Source: Craspedostauros australis
Lineage: Eukaryota > Bacillariophyta > Bacillariophyceae > Mastogloiales > Achnanthaceae
Assembly (NCBI GenBank): GCA_026770025.1
Contig: JAMXDE010000005.1
Location: forward strand, 3,162,001-3,226,000
Reading direction: 5' to 3'
DNA length: 64,000 bases
The notes under the pieces were generated by a model, which had not been told where the DNA came from, searched no databases, and saw nothing but the letters and a program-made list of their open reading frames with translations. Below, piece after piece: positions 1-9,600 of this stretch. Positions within the stretch are counted from its first letter, which is position 1. Each line of letters starts with the position of its first letter. The translations under genes were made by a program, and so were the position numbers.

Positions 1-200
1 AAATCAACATTCAAAACGAGTATGGCATAACTCCACTTTGGGAGGCAAGTTACAACGGTAAATTGGAGGTGGTCAAGTACTTGGTGGAATCGTGCAACGC
101 AGACATCAGCCTCAAGGGTAACTATGGCTGGACTGCGCTGGACATGGCGTATCGGGGGCGCTGCACTGGTGTTATCGACTACTTGACCACTCTTGCTTGA
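1..200 (+). CDS. Ankyrin-repeat protein, 3' end only (copy A)
   Basis: Open from the window edge (codons in frame from base 3) to a TGA at 198-200. The roughly 65 residues hold two ankyrin repeats (ITPLWEASYNG and WTALDMAYRGR) and end in IDYLTTLA, closely matching the C-termini of the copies ending at 23140, 31885 and 40650. The ankyrin fold is a protein-binding scaffold; no partner can be inferred. The 5' part lies outside the window. Confidence 0.85.
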   Translation, partial: INIQNEYGITPLWEASYNGKLEVVKYLVESCNADISLKGNYGWTALDMAYRGRCTGVIDYLTTLA

Positions 201-840
201 TCAGACTATCGCAGTAAATTGGACATGAACCAACCAACCAACCAACCACCCGTTAATGGGATCTCCATGAGTAGCTGTCAAGTTCTTCACGTCCATCGTT
301 GACGTAAATCAGTCGTTACTATTCTATTGTTCAGTGGACTACAATTATGCTATGAGAGGATAGTACGCTGTTTTGTGCTCAACATCGCTTCGTGTTGCAA
401 GGCCATGGTACCTCTGTCCAGCCCAGCCCATGCGTTGCGATGTGTTGCGTTGTGATGTGTTGCGATATGCTGCGATGTGTTGCGTTGTGTTGCGATGTGT
501 TGTGGGAGGTATGTGTATGGCATGCGATTGCGCTTTGCCTCTCATGGAGGCAAGCGGTGCCATGGTCTGGGATTCACGATACATCTCTAAGATATCTTTG
601 GGGGCGTCATACATGTGTGGGTGCGTTGGTGCGCTTGGTGTGTCGATGCGACGCGCTGTGGTCGCGCCTCAATGCGCCAAGTGGCAACGTGTTAACTTCT
701 GCACACTCATCTCCTCGTCACTCTTGGCGGCACTGTCGTTCTCCTCCTCCTGGTTCAGCTTGTTCATGGCGACAGTCTCCATGCGAAGGGCAGATTCGAA
801 GACGGCGGCATCATCCTCATTGCTGCAGGCGTTGATCCCT
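201..840. other. Spacer after ankyrin copy A with TGCG(A/T)TGTGT minisatellite
   Basis: Conserved 3' flank of the ankyrin gene, starting with a short ACCA-rich stretch. Between about 431 and 505 it holds a degenerate minisatellite built from a roughly 10-base TGCGATGTGT/TGCGTTGTGT motif. The copies at about 23352, 32110 and 40870 carry different numbers of this motif. Bases 669-840 read in a minus-strand frame (Lys/Glu-rich, with MNKLNQEEEND) that could be an alternative C-terminus of the SIT-like gene. I see no independent gene. Confidence 0.6.
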
Positions 841-2069
841 TCACACAGAGTCTTCATGTTCGACAGATTGCGCTGGCGGCCGGAAGAGAAGGTCTCTGGG
901 GCTCGAGATACTCGCGAAGACGGCGGTGGTTCCAAGGTGCAGGTTGTGGTTGCTCTTGTGACCTGGCTTCATGCCGGCGGCACGCTCCTCTGGAATGCCA
1001 ATGTACACCTCATCGAGCTGAAAGCCAGAGACGACCTTGTGGACGGAAATGAGAACCCAGGATCCGGAGCAGATACCGGTGGCTTCCAACAACAGACAGA
1101 ACTGAAGGAAGATGTAGACGATTGGGTTGGAAAGGAAGGCGATTGGGAAGACGGATGCGACCAGCTGCCATGTGATGGAGGCGATGATGGTGGTGATGAG
1201 GGCTCCGAGAAGTCCTGTGTTGAAGAATTCCTGGGTGCTGTCGGAGACTCCGAAGATGTTCTCGCCAGTTCCGACCTCGACATCAAGGAGTGGTGACACG
1301 GGCGATGATGAAGAAGCACATGGTGACGCAGATCTGACGTCCGATCATGAATCCTGGAAGGTTGCGTCCGTCACCGCGGAAGAGGAGCTCGCAGGTCTTG
1401 CGGGCCATTGGGTGGTCTCCACGATCCTCCTTTGGAAGCTTGGCGATGGCGAAGAGGGCAATCTGCATACCCTCGATCATACCCTCGAGCATACCCACGA
1501 TGGACATGAAGAGGAAGAAGAGGATGCCGGCGACTCCGTTTGTCACTCCAGCCCACATGGTGGTCTTTCCATCGAAGAGGGCGACCAGGGGTGACGGCCA
1601 TGGTGTAGCACAGGATGGCAAGGGAGATGAGGATGCGGCCCCAGTAGAAGAGGTTCTGGGCACTGTCGCATGTTGGTCCCTTGAACTTGGTTTCCTTGCC
1701 TGAGGCCCAGACGAAGAACAACTGGACGAGGTAGCACGAGTGAAGAAGTCCAGAGAACTCGATGGCGAGGGCGACATGGGTGAAGACGGCGAAGAAGTTG
1801 TTGATGTAGTCAAGCATGCACAGGGAAGCGTTGACTTGGGAGTTGAGCTGTCTGGCTTGAGTGGTCATGAGGATCATGGCGGCTCCGGATCCGAGGAAGA
1901 TCTGGATGATGATGTGTGGGAGACCGAAGACCTCAGCATCGGCGAGCGGGACACCGCACTGGTTGATGGTGAAGACCATGAGGAGGACCATGAGGAAGAC
2001 CATGAGGAAGACCATGGACTGACGCCCCATGAGGTAGCGGTGGACTGGTGGGAGACCGACGAGGGCACC
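841..2069 (-). pseudogene. Silicon transporter (SIT) family, copy A, frame-disrupted
   Basis: The minus-strand translation matches the diatom silicon transporter family, multipass plasma-membrane proteins that take up silicic acid. Visible motifs in order are LVGLPPV, GRQ (YLMGRQ), PLADAEVFG, NASLCMLDYIN with the SIT CMLD signature, IEFSGLLH, EGMQIALF, NLPGFMIGRQ and NIFGVSDS, then a C-terminal block ending QLDEVYIG and EERAA. The segment starts after a putative 3' splice site (CTGAC branch-like sequence, then CAG) at 2070. The usual loop of about 26 residues between LVGLPPV and RYL is absent. Copy A has a one-base length difference near 1590 that shifts the frame relative to copy B, and the shared CCT-TGA frame change at 1288-1283. 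The first transmembrane helix is lengthened by tandem 12-base repeats. It is probably non-functional as it stands. Confidence 0.75.
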
Positions 2070-3598
2070 CTGTCCTCGGTGGTGTCAGCATCAGCTCATC
2101 GTGTTGGATTCCGGAGTCGACCAATGCCTGAATGGATGAATGGATGAAATGGCTATCATGAGGACTCCATTGTTTGCCTCGATCGGTTGTTCTTCATCGC
2201 CTCGTTGATGGAAGAAGGTGGTGCCTGCCAGCACTTCAGTGCGGACAGCGGCGCGACGATCACGATCGATGCTGATGTTGGCTGTTGTACATTGTTGGAC
2301 GGTGTTGAATGGTGTTGGATGGTGTTGCGATGGGATGTGCTCTCGTTGCTGCGCTCTTGTCTGGCGGAGAAGGACAGCACCGCGGTTGGTGGATGTGGAT
2401 CCTTCTCTTCGTTCAACTCACGCACTCCAACACCACTTTTTCTGCGAGAAACCACCAACGAGAATCTCCGACTAGTATGACCGTTGCAGTTGAAGAATGA
2501 TCTTTTTGGCGCCAAAAGAAACACAAAGAACCTGATCGATCACATTGTTTGACACAGTTGATTCCAACTGTTCGTTCTGTGTTTTCATTGGTCCAACTTG
2601 TGTTCTCTCTTGTCTCACTTCATCACAGTTTCGTTTGTCGAGATGTGCCCAGTCCCACCAAATGTGTGTATCACGATCATCTTTAGCTTCTTTCGTGGGA
2701 ACTCCGAATCCAACTCGCACCAAAAAAGAGATCTTTGAGAATCAATCCACACAACGAGAACAACAACGATGACGACGCCAAGGAGAGGCCAAGTGATGGA
2801 GGGAACACCAAGATGGACAATGATCGCAATTGCAATCACAATCATTGCAAACCATGAGGCATCCCACGAGAAGTCCAGTCGGCGGCATGCTTCATTGAGT
2901 ACCGAAGTTGAATGGTGTGCGGTGGGTTGGACGATCGTGTTCCCAACAACTTTGGCCAGCGAGCCACCCACGCTTCTGATGATGATGATGGAGGGATGAG
3001 GATGACTCCCACTTCCGCTTGCCAATACTCCATCACTCCAGCACTCATGTTGTGCCGATGCATCGGTCGTGGTTGAAGAACAGTGAGCACTCCACATGAC
3101 CCATGACCCATGACAACGAAGAAGGAGAAGCGACAGCCTCCACACTCACATCTCTCACATCCTTCATAACAGCACGTCTGCGAGTCAATGCACACTCACA
3201 GTTATCAGATGCTTCATCATCATCACTGTTGCTGCTGACGATGACATCCCACCCTTGCGGCCAACGATGCCATCACCGTGCTTCATTTTTCCAAAAGAAG
3301 ATACATTCCGTGGGACCTCCTGTGAGAAACCTATTATACTCCTTCCTACTCGTACGAGCACAGCCATGAATGCGCACAGTGGTAGCTATTGTGATACATC
3401 TCAACATCATTGCATCATTGCAGTATTGCACCATGAGGCTTGCAACAGGCAACAGACACCGAGAAGAAGTGCTGCAAATCTCCACTCTCTCTCCAACCTC
3501 TCATGAAACTGAATCAGCCACAAACTGACACATCCAGCAACTAAAGCAGAAACTATAACACCAACCTAAGCAGCAACCTACAACAGCAACACCCAAAC
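2070..3598. other. SIT upstream region / divergent intergenic, copy A
   Basis: Lies between the SIT-like gene (-) and the secreted-protein gene (+). It includes a 14-base palindrome at 2505-2518 (listed separately). At about 2738-2845 on the minus strand there is a hydrophobic reading frame with two possible membrane helices (MIVIAIAIIVHLGVPS, then LLGVVIVVVLVV). This could be a 5' exon of the SIT gene, but it does not match the N-terminus I remember for SITs, so I leave it unassigned. A CTCGTACGAG palindrome lies at 3349-3358, before the secreted-protein gene. Confidence 0.45.
2505..2518. promoter_or_regulatory. E2F-like palindrome TTTTGGCGCCAAAA (copy A)
   Basis: A perfect 14-base palindrome containing the E2F/DP core TTTGGCGC on both strands, 436 bases upstream of the first supported SIT coding base. 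It is identical in copies B and C. E2F sites drive S-phase genes in plants and animals, and diatom SIT expression is cell-cycle linked, so a regulatory role is plausible but inferred. Confidence 0.5.
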
Positions 3599-4324
3599 AT
3601 GAAGCTCATCGCCACCACCACCCTCATCTCCATGATGGCATCGGCCTTCACTCCATTCGCTGACGCTGCTGGATACACCTGCGGTGTCCATGCCCACTTC
3701 GGCATCGACAACGAAGTCGATCATGCCCACAAGCCAACCATCGAGGAGCTCAACTTCTCTCGTCGCATGTTCATGAAGACCTTCCATGATGTGCACCCAG
3801 ACCTCTCCTTTGACAAGGTCGATCTCATGGACATCTTCGAAGAGAAGCGTCTGGTTGCCTCCATGAAGAAGGATGACGCTGCTGGCCTTCGTGGAGTGTC
3901 CGCTGGTGTCAACACCGTCAACACTGTCAACACAGTCGATGGTGGAGACATGAACCGCCTCACCTGGCCTCATCAGCCCATCTTGTGGGACTACAGCTTC
4001 GTGGCTGACATCATTTGTCCCTACTGCTTCTTCGATGATGACGACGATGACGACTTCTACGCCGCAAGCGTATCTTCGGTCGTGAAGTCGCTGGTGCATG
4101 GTGGCAACGCAAAGAAGGCCAACGTCAAAGCCAACGCCAAGGCGAAGAAGTCCGGCGCCGAGAAGTTCCAGGAGGCATTGACCGAGCACAAGGCTCACCG
4201 TTGGGAGACCGCATGGTGCGATGCGTTGAAGAATGGTCCGCACGAGTACTACCGCACTGTGGACAAGTGCGTGATCGCCCATGACTCCTTCAGCTGCGTC
4301 GAGAAGGCGGACGCCGTCGCATGA
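3599..4324 (+). CDS. Small secreted Lys/Asp-rich protein, unknown family (copy A, intact)
   Basis: An open frame of 241 residues. The first ~24 residues (MKLIATTTLISMMASAFTP...) are a typical signal peptide with likely cleavage after ADAA. The mature part has six or so cysteines (TCGVH, IICPYCFF, WCDAL, DKCVI, SFSC), a tandem VNT tripeptide run, a run of seven aspartates, and a lysine-rich stretch (AKKANVKANAKAKK). I recognise no domain. The same gene in copies B and C carries a one-base insertion about 150 bases into the frame, so only copy A reads through. The head-to-head placement with a SIT gene makes a cell-wall or silica-associated role a reasonable guess only. Confidence 0.7.
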   Translation: MKLIATTTLISMMASAFTPFADAAGYTCGVHAHFGIDNEVDHAHKPTIEELNFSRRMFMKTFHDVHPDLSFDKVDLMDIFEEKRLVASMKKDDAAGLRGVSAGVNTVNTVNTVDGGDMNRLTWPHQPILWDYSFVADIICPYCFFDDDDDDDFYAASVSSVVKSLVHGGNAKKANVKANAKAKKSGAEKFQEALTEHKAHRWETAWCDALKNGPHEYYRTVDKCVIAHDSFSCVEKADAVA

Positions 4325-4832
4325 GAGTTGTCGATAAGCCCCTTCAATCGTATGATTGCACAGATCGCTAACTGCATGGCAGCCAATCGCCAATGCTCTA
4401 GTAACAACACACAATCATATGGTACCCATACACATCTACTCGACTAGTGCTCAACGTGCCATTTCGTTTCATGACTCCAGCCACACAGTGCAGAGCGGAC
4501 ACTTGCGAAACAAGCAGGGATCGAGCAGCAAACCAAACAGAGCACGAAGGGGGACTTGTCCCTCTCCTGCATTGTCGATTCGCTCATTGCTGAGGAGGAA
4601 GGGTGAACAGGAGAGTCACTTGCGTGCGATATAAGCGATGACAACCCACGTGGGCTTACTCGGAAGAACGGTCCTCCTTTCCGAAATTGCAGCGATGGCA
4701 AGGGTGATGAAGATGAACAGGGAGAACTGGAATGCAGCGGTAGAGGCAGGCTATTGTGGAATGCGCACTGTCTGTTCACAACACTCCATTACCATTCTTC
4801 ATCATGGCATGTACCGCTGACCTCTCTATTCG
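4325..4832. other. Spacer between secreted-protein gene and second ankyrin gene, copy A
   Basis: Conserved in all three full copies. Short frames exist on both strands. One minus-strand frame at about 4626-4745 reads as a single hydrophobic helix followed by a short tail ending before a TGA, but it has no start codon of its own. I do not call a gene here. Confidence 0.4.
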
Positions 4833-5436
4833 CTATTTATAACCGTATTTACAAGCGTAATGGAGCGGGGTTTGTTCGTCGCAGTCCTGGATGTTGAAAT
4901 CGATGATGGGGTCGTCACAGAGGTACTTGTGCGACAGAATTCGATGAGACATTCCACCACATCCGCTTCGCCGTACTCACAGGCATGATGCAGTGGCGTG
5001 CAGCCATGGTAGTTGTTTCGGATATTGAAATTGATTGCCGCATAGCTGTTGGCTCGACTGAAGTCAAGAAGATCGCCGGCGATATCTGCATCACCATTGA
5101 TGCAGGCGTAGTGAAGCAGTGTTTTCCCATCCTCCTTGTCTTGAACGTTGAGGTCGATGCAGACTTCGTTGGCTTGGATGAATTCAAGCAAGCACCTCGC
5201 TCCGCCCACGTCACCATGGGCGCAAGCATGATGAAGTGTCGCTTTGTTGGACGAGTCTTGGGCGTTGATGATGGCATGTGCGTTGCTGTGGATACGAGCG
5301 GATCAAAGCAAGCTCTTCACTACACATGGTGGCCTTGTGTGCAAGCATAGTGAAGGGGAGTTAGGATGATACAGAGATGTGAGCTCTTCCTCCTCTTCTT
5401 TTCCGTCATGGCGCCGCACTTCCTCGTCTTGTCTCA
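4833..5436 (-). pseudogene. Second ankyrin-repeat gene, copy A, broken
   Basis: Minus-strand ankyrin repeats are clear: KTLLHYACINGDADIA, CTPLHHACEYGEADVV and EQTPLHYACKYG. They do not lie in one frame. A TGA replaces an arginine codon (CGA in copy C), a one-base deletion relative to copy B shifts the N-terminal repeat, and a further frame change separates the last repeat, which ends at a TAG at 4835-4833. The likely start is the ATG at 5436-5434, which opens a Glu/Asp-rich N-terminus. The 5' side ends just before the outer copia insertion. This is a scaffold-type protein with no visible enzymatic domain. Confidence 0.7.
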
Positions 5437-5495
5437 TTGCTTTGCTTTGCAAGCCTCACGTGGGGTATCATTTCTGATCGTTCTGAAGGGTCATC

Positions 5496-5500
5496 ATCAC
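5496..5500. repeat. Target-site duplication ATCAC (left) of outer copia
   Basis: ATCAC at 5496-5500 and again at 20325-20329. The uninterrupted sites in copies C and D read GGTCATCATCACGGTTGTCC, with a single ATCAC. This fixes the outer element ends at 5501 and 20324. Confidence 0.9.
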
Positions 5501-5871
5501 TATTAGCACAACGCTTTATTCACCTGATTCGTTTTCTGATTAGTCTGTCCTTGTATGTGCTGAAACGATGCTTTCCTCAGACACATGATTTTCGACATGA
5601 GGGACACACTAGAGAACATCAGAGATTTGGTCTGGCCACCACCCGGAAAACATGTGATGTCCAATTCGACCTGATATACTTCCCAACTAAACCTGAAATG
5701 ACAACACACTCGACGACCTCAAGCATCATCAATGGAATGTGGAATCGACAGAGCCATGGAACGGTGATGAGTGACGTCGACACAGAAGACATCATCGCCA
5801 CATCATGGGTCATCTCCACATCAGAACAAGATCGCAGAGGTGCAATGACCGAGAGCTGACCTTGAAGACAG
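5501..5871 (+). repeat. Outer copia 5' LTR, left part
   Basis: Matches bases 19799-20169 of the 3' LTR. It begins TATTAGCAC and is cut at 5871 by the nested element, which duplicated GACAG (5867-5871). Confidence 0.92.
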
Positions 5872-6585
5872 TGATAATCAGCAATTACACACAGGACAAG
5901 AGGAGAGCACCAAACACTGCACTTACGACGCCGCCTGGGTGATCAATCCAATAGGTGAAGTTGGAGATGTTTGGTGTATTTGGTTGCTAAGTTATTGGTG
6001 TGTCAATTGATGATTGAGTTTGGATTATGAGATGATGATCTCCTATTTCTAGTGATGGTGCCTATTGCACGGTTGCTAACGTGCTGCTTGATTACCTCGT
6101 GTTGTATCTCGCAGTCTTTCCTAAAACATTGCCCAAGATGGCATGTTGATTTACACGATATCTCGTGTTATTCTCGCCCTTGGGTCTTTCTTCATCTCTC
6201 CTGGTCTTGCCTAATCTTGATCTCTGTTTGATCACATATGAGTTGATCCGTCTACGTCGACGAGGTGCATGCATCACCTCTGACGATGTTGTTCTGGATC
6301 CTAAATGTTGTTGCTACGTGCTCAATGATGCATTCGGCTAGGCTAGACAGGTCAGCATACCATGACTAAAATATAATCTCGATTCCGAGGATCACAATGA
6401 CCGATCCTCTGGCGTCATACGATGATGTCAGTGCCTACGTCATGTTCGATGACAGTAGTGACTGAATCTTAATCGTGTATCAAGACTCATCCGACTATAC
6501 TCTCAAATCGAGTCGAATCAGAAAATATTGAATCACGTTCTAGTCATGGGAGATGGGTACCTTAATTTCGATCTAGATGTTGATA
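5872..6585 (-). repeat. Nested copia 3' LTR
   Basis: 714 bp, matching 13617-14330 along its full length. On the coding strand it begins TATCAACATC and ends CTGATTATCA. It is preceded by a purine tract (coding strand AGGGGAG, 6586-6592). Confidence 0.92.
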
Positions 6586-6609
6586 CTCCCCTATAGTCGG
6601 GAGTCTTGT

Positions 6610-9600
6610 TCATCCACCCAGAGTCTCTCCTTTCCAGAACAGAAGCGGCCTCACTAACGGCCAGTACTTCGCCCATGGAAGGAACTTGGTCATGACGTCG
6701 GCTACGTTTTCCGTTCCGTCTATCTTGCAGAAATGCAGGATCTTCGCAGCTACTGCGGCACGCACGCGGTGGTACGCCAATGCGTTGTGTCGTTTGGATA
6801 ACACACTGTTTGGGATGGTGGAGGAAGTGATCACGCTCTGGTTGTCTCCGAACATCCAGGCGGGTCCGTCCAGGGGAATTCCCATTGCGCGAAGAGTAAG
6901 GCGCATAGCAATCACTTGCTCTGTTGCCTGTCTTGCCGCGACGAATTCCGATCCATAGGTTGCAGTCTCGACAGTGGTCTGGCGTTTGCTGAACCATTCG
7001 ATGGGTGTCTGGTTGAGCAGATGGAGAACACCAGTTGCAGATTTGCCTGTCACTTTGCAGTGCATGAGATTGGCATCTACAAACGTCGTCATTCGAACTG
7101 CCTTGCCTTTGGGTGTTGGATCGTCGTCCGCGGTCTCCTCTTCGGCATCACCATACACAGAGTACATCCATTCATGATCAGGAACCTCGAAGAAGCGCTC
7201 GTGATCTGGAATTCCCGTCCTGAACCTGATTGCGGCATCAGAACGCTTTCGGAGGTATCCATACACACGTTTTGCGCGGTCCATGTGACCAATCCTGGGT
7301 TGAGCTCTGAATCTAGACAAAGTCATCACAGCTGCAGCAATATCAAACCGTCCCAATGTGATGCACCATTGAAGGGCGCCGATGAGTGATTGAAACTGTC
7401 TGGTCTCTACAGGGTTTAGTTCACGTGATGTGTCTAGCTCGGGGGCATCGTTGTGTTCCATGGGACTGGTGTAGGTCCGTGGAAGCTCCCCATGCACCTG
7501 TTCGTAATTCGCCAACATCCGTTTGATGTAGGATTGCGGGCTCATAGTCAGGGTTCCGTCTTTGTCTCGGTCGAAGTCTGCGCCGAGGTGATACTTGATT
7601 GGTCCTACACCTTTCAACTTGTACTTGTACTTGTTGATGAGCGTGTCGAAGAATGACTGTGGGTCTTCCATGACGGCCATCAGATCATCTACGTACACAC
7701 AGATGTATTCCCAGCATCTACCAGCATCCCTCATCCACACATCTGGGTCAGCTTTGCACTGAAAGAACTTCATGTCGCGGAGTGTGTCGGCCAGAGACTC
7801 GTGGAATCGAGCACCAGATGTGCGCAGTCCATAGAGTGCTTTCACAATGATCATCATGTGACCAGCAAACTCTTGGAACTCAGGACCAGCAACGAAACAG
7901 ATCTTTTCTTTTGTGTATGCTTCTAGATAGGCGTTACCAATATCACCCACCATGGGCTTGAGGTTGTTGAGTTCTGCAGCAAGCAGCGCAATCCTGAATG
8001 ATCTGAGATTGACTACTCCTGCATATGCCATATCCTTACACGGGTCTGTCAAGTGGCCTCCTGCTACGCATCTTGCCTTGTGCCGAAGATCGTGCTTCAC
8101 GTCATACACCCAGAGGAGCTTGATCTGCTTGTATCCATCTGGTTTCCGAGCATTCTTTCCGAGATCCTTGAACGTGCCATATTCGTGGAGCTGAGCCATT
8201 TCTTTTCTCTCAGCGTCTACCCACTTGGAGTTGCCATTCTTCTCGTCAAGCTGGCGTGCTTCCTTTCCGTTCCGTGGAACCTGAACACCAAACTTGAAGA
8301 TAGGACCTTGTGCACGTGTTTTGCGTTTCCCAGCATTGATAAGACGATTGAGTTTCTTCTTTCTCTTTGCTAGTTTACGGAATCTTTTCCAGCCAGGCAG
8401 ACCGAGGAGGTTGTTGTCTGCGGCGTACTTCGCACAGGATACAGGGTCATCTTTGGCGATCACATCCAGTGGTTCCATGGTCACACTGCCATCCTCCCAT
8501 TGTACCTTCACATTGTAGGAGGAGCCGTTGTACTTGCTGTGACTGGAGTGGAATGGGCCTTCATGACCGGTGATGGCTTTGAAAACGCACATCTCCCCGT
8601 CGCCGATCTCCTGTTCGTGCTGCTGTTCGATGATGTCGGCCAGATCCGTGTACGCGATGAGCTCTTCGGTGTCGTCGTCGCCGTATGCGATGAGCATCTT
8701 GATGTTGTCATGGTTAGCTGCGTCACCGTCCTTGATCTTGCGGATTACGCGAGCCCTCCACTTGAGACCATCCTGTTGATGGAGGAAGGTCAATCCGAGC
8801 AGCTCATCAGGACTGAACTTGGGGACTTTGACTACACCTGGATCTGATTCTCCATGTGATGTGGCTACCAGGTCAGATAGTGCATGCACAACGGGTTGTC
8901 TAGCTTTAGGTGTGCTGTCACTGTCGAAATCATCTGGACTTCCGTTTTCGCTAGCTTCGTCATCCACGTCACCATCCTCCCCAGAATCAGGCAGGGGGTA
9001 GTCTGCCCGAAGGTTTCGCGCGTCATCAGACACACGCCGGATGCTCGAGCGTGGCAACAGCCGTTGCGTCGCGTCATCCAGCACCCAGAACGTCAGTTCG
9101 TCACCCTTGTGCTCGCACGGTCCAGCCCAGCGTCCACGCCGCTCCTGCGTGGTGCCAGGGAAGGCAGCGTTCCCAACCTTGTAGTACACAGGCTCCCACC
9201 AGTGGAAGCTGAGGTACTTGCTCACGTCGGGACGTTGGCCTGTGGCGGCTTGGATGGGCGTGATGTGACCCGCCGTGGACTGTGACAGATGGTTGAGCAG
9301 TCCCACGACGTACAAGGTGCAGATGAGCCAGAACCTGGCAGGGGTGCCAGTTCGGTCCATGATGCCGTTGGTGGTGCGCTTGATATCCTGGATGCGTCGC
9401 TCGACAGGATTCTGATGTTGGTGGTGTGGTTCGGACTGGTGATCCGCGATGCAGTACTGCCGGAGGATGTCCTTCATCTTGCCCCCGATCTGCGCCGTGG
9501 CGTTGTCGGACATCAACACGTCCATGGCACCATGCTCCCGAATGAAGTCTTGGACAACGTGGGGAACATGGGACTCGCTTGCCAGAGGGTACGCCGCTGT

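Larger units (their letters stand above)
1..5500. repeat. Tandem segmental duplication, copy A (partial)
   Basis: Left-truncated copy of the array unit. It carries the end of the ankyrin gene, the SIT-like gene, the secreted-protein gene and the second ankyrin gene, in the same order and orientation as copies B and C. Its right side is interrupted at 5500 by the outer copia element and resumes at 20330 as the start of copy B. Removing the transposons gives a spacing of about 8.1 kb between successive ankyrin stop codons, the same as for the other copies. Confidence 0.9.

Noticed and set aside
373-1296. 307-codon plus-strand frame with minisatellite-encoded Cys/Arg/Leu residues
   Set aside because: Runs through the minisatellite and antisense to SIT copy A. 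Composition follows the repeat and there are no protein features.
2187-2500. Short plus-strand frames starting MFFIASLMEEGG, repeated in copies B and C
   Set aside because: Frame length and sequence differ between copies because of small indels, so nothing suggests selection on the protein.
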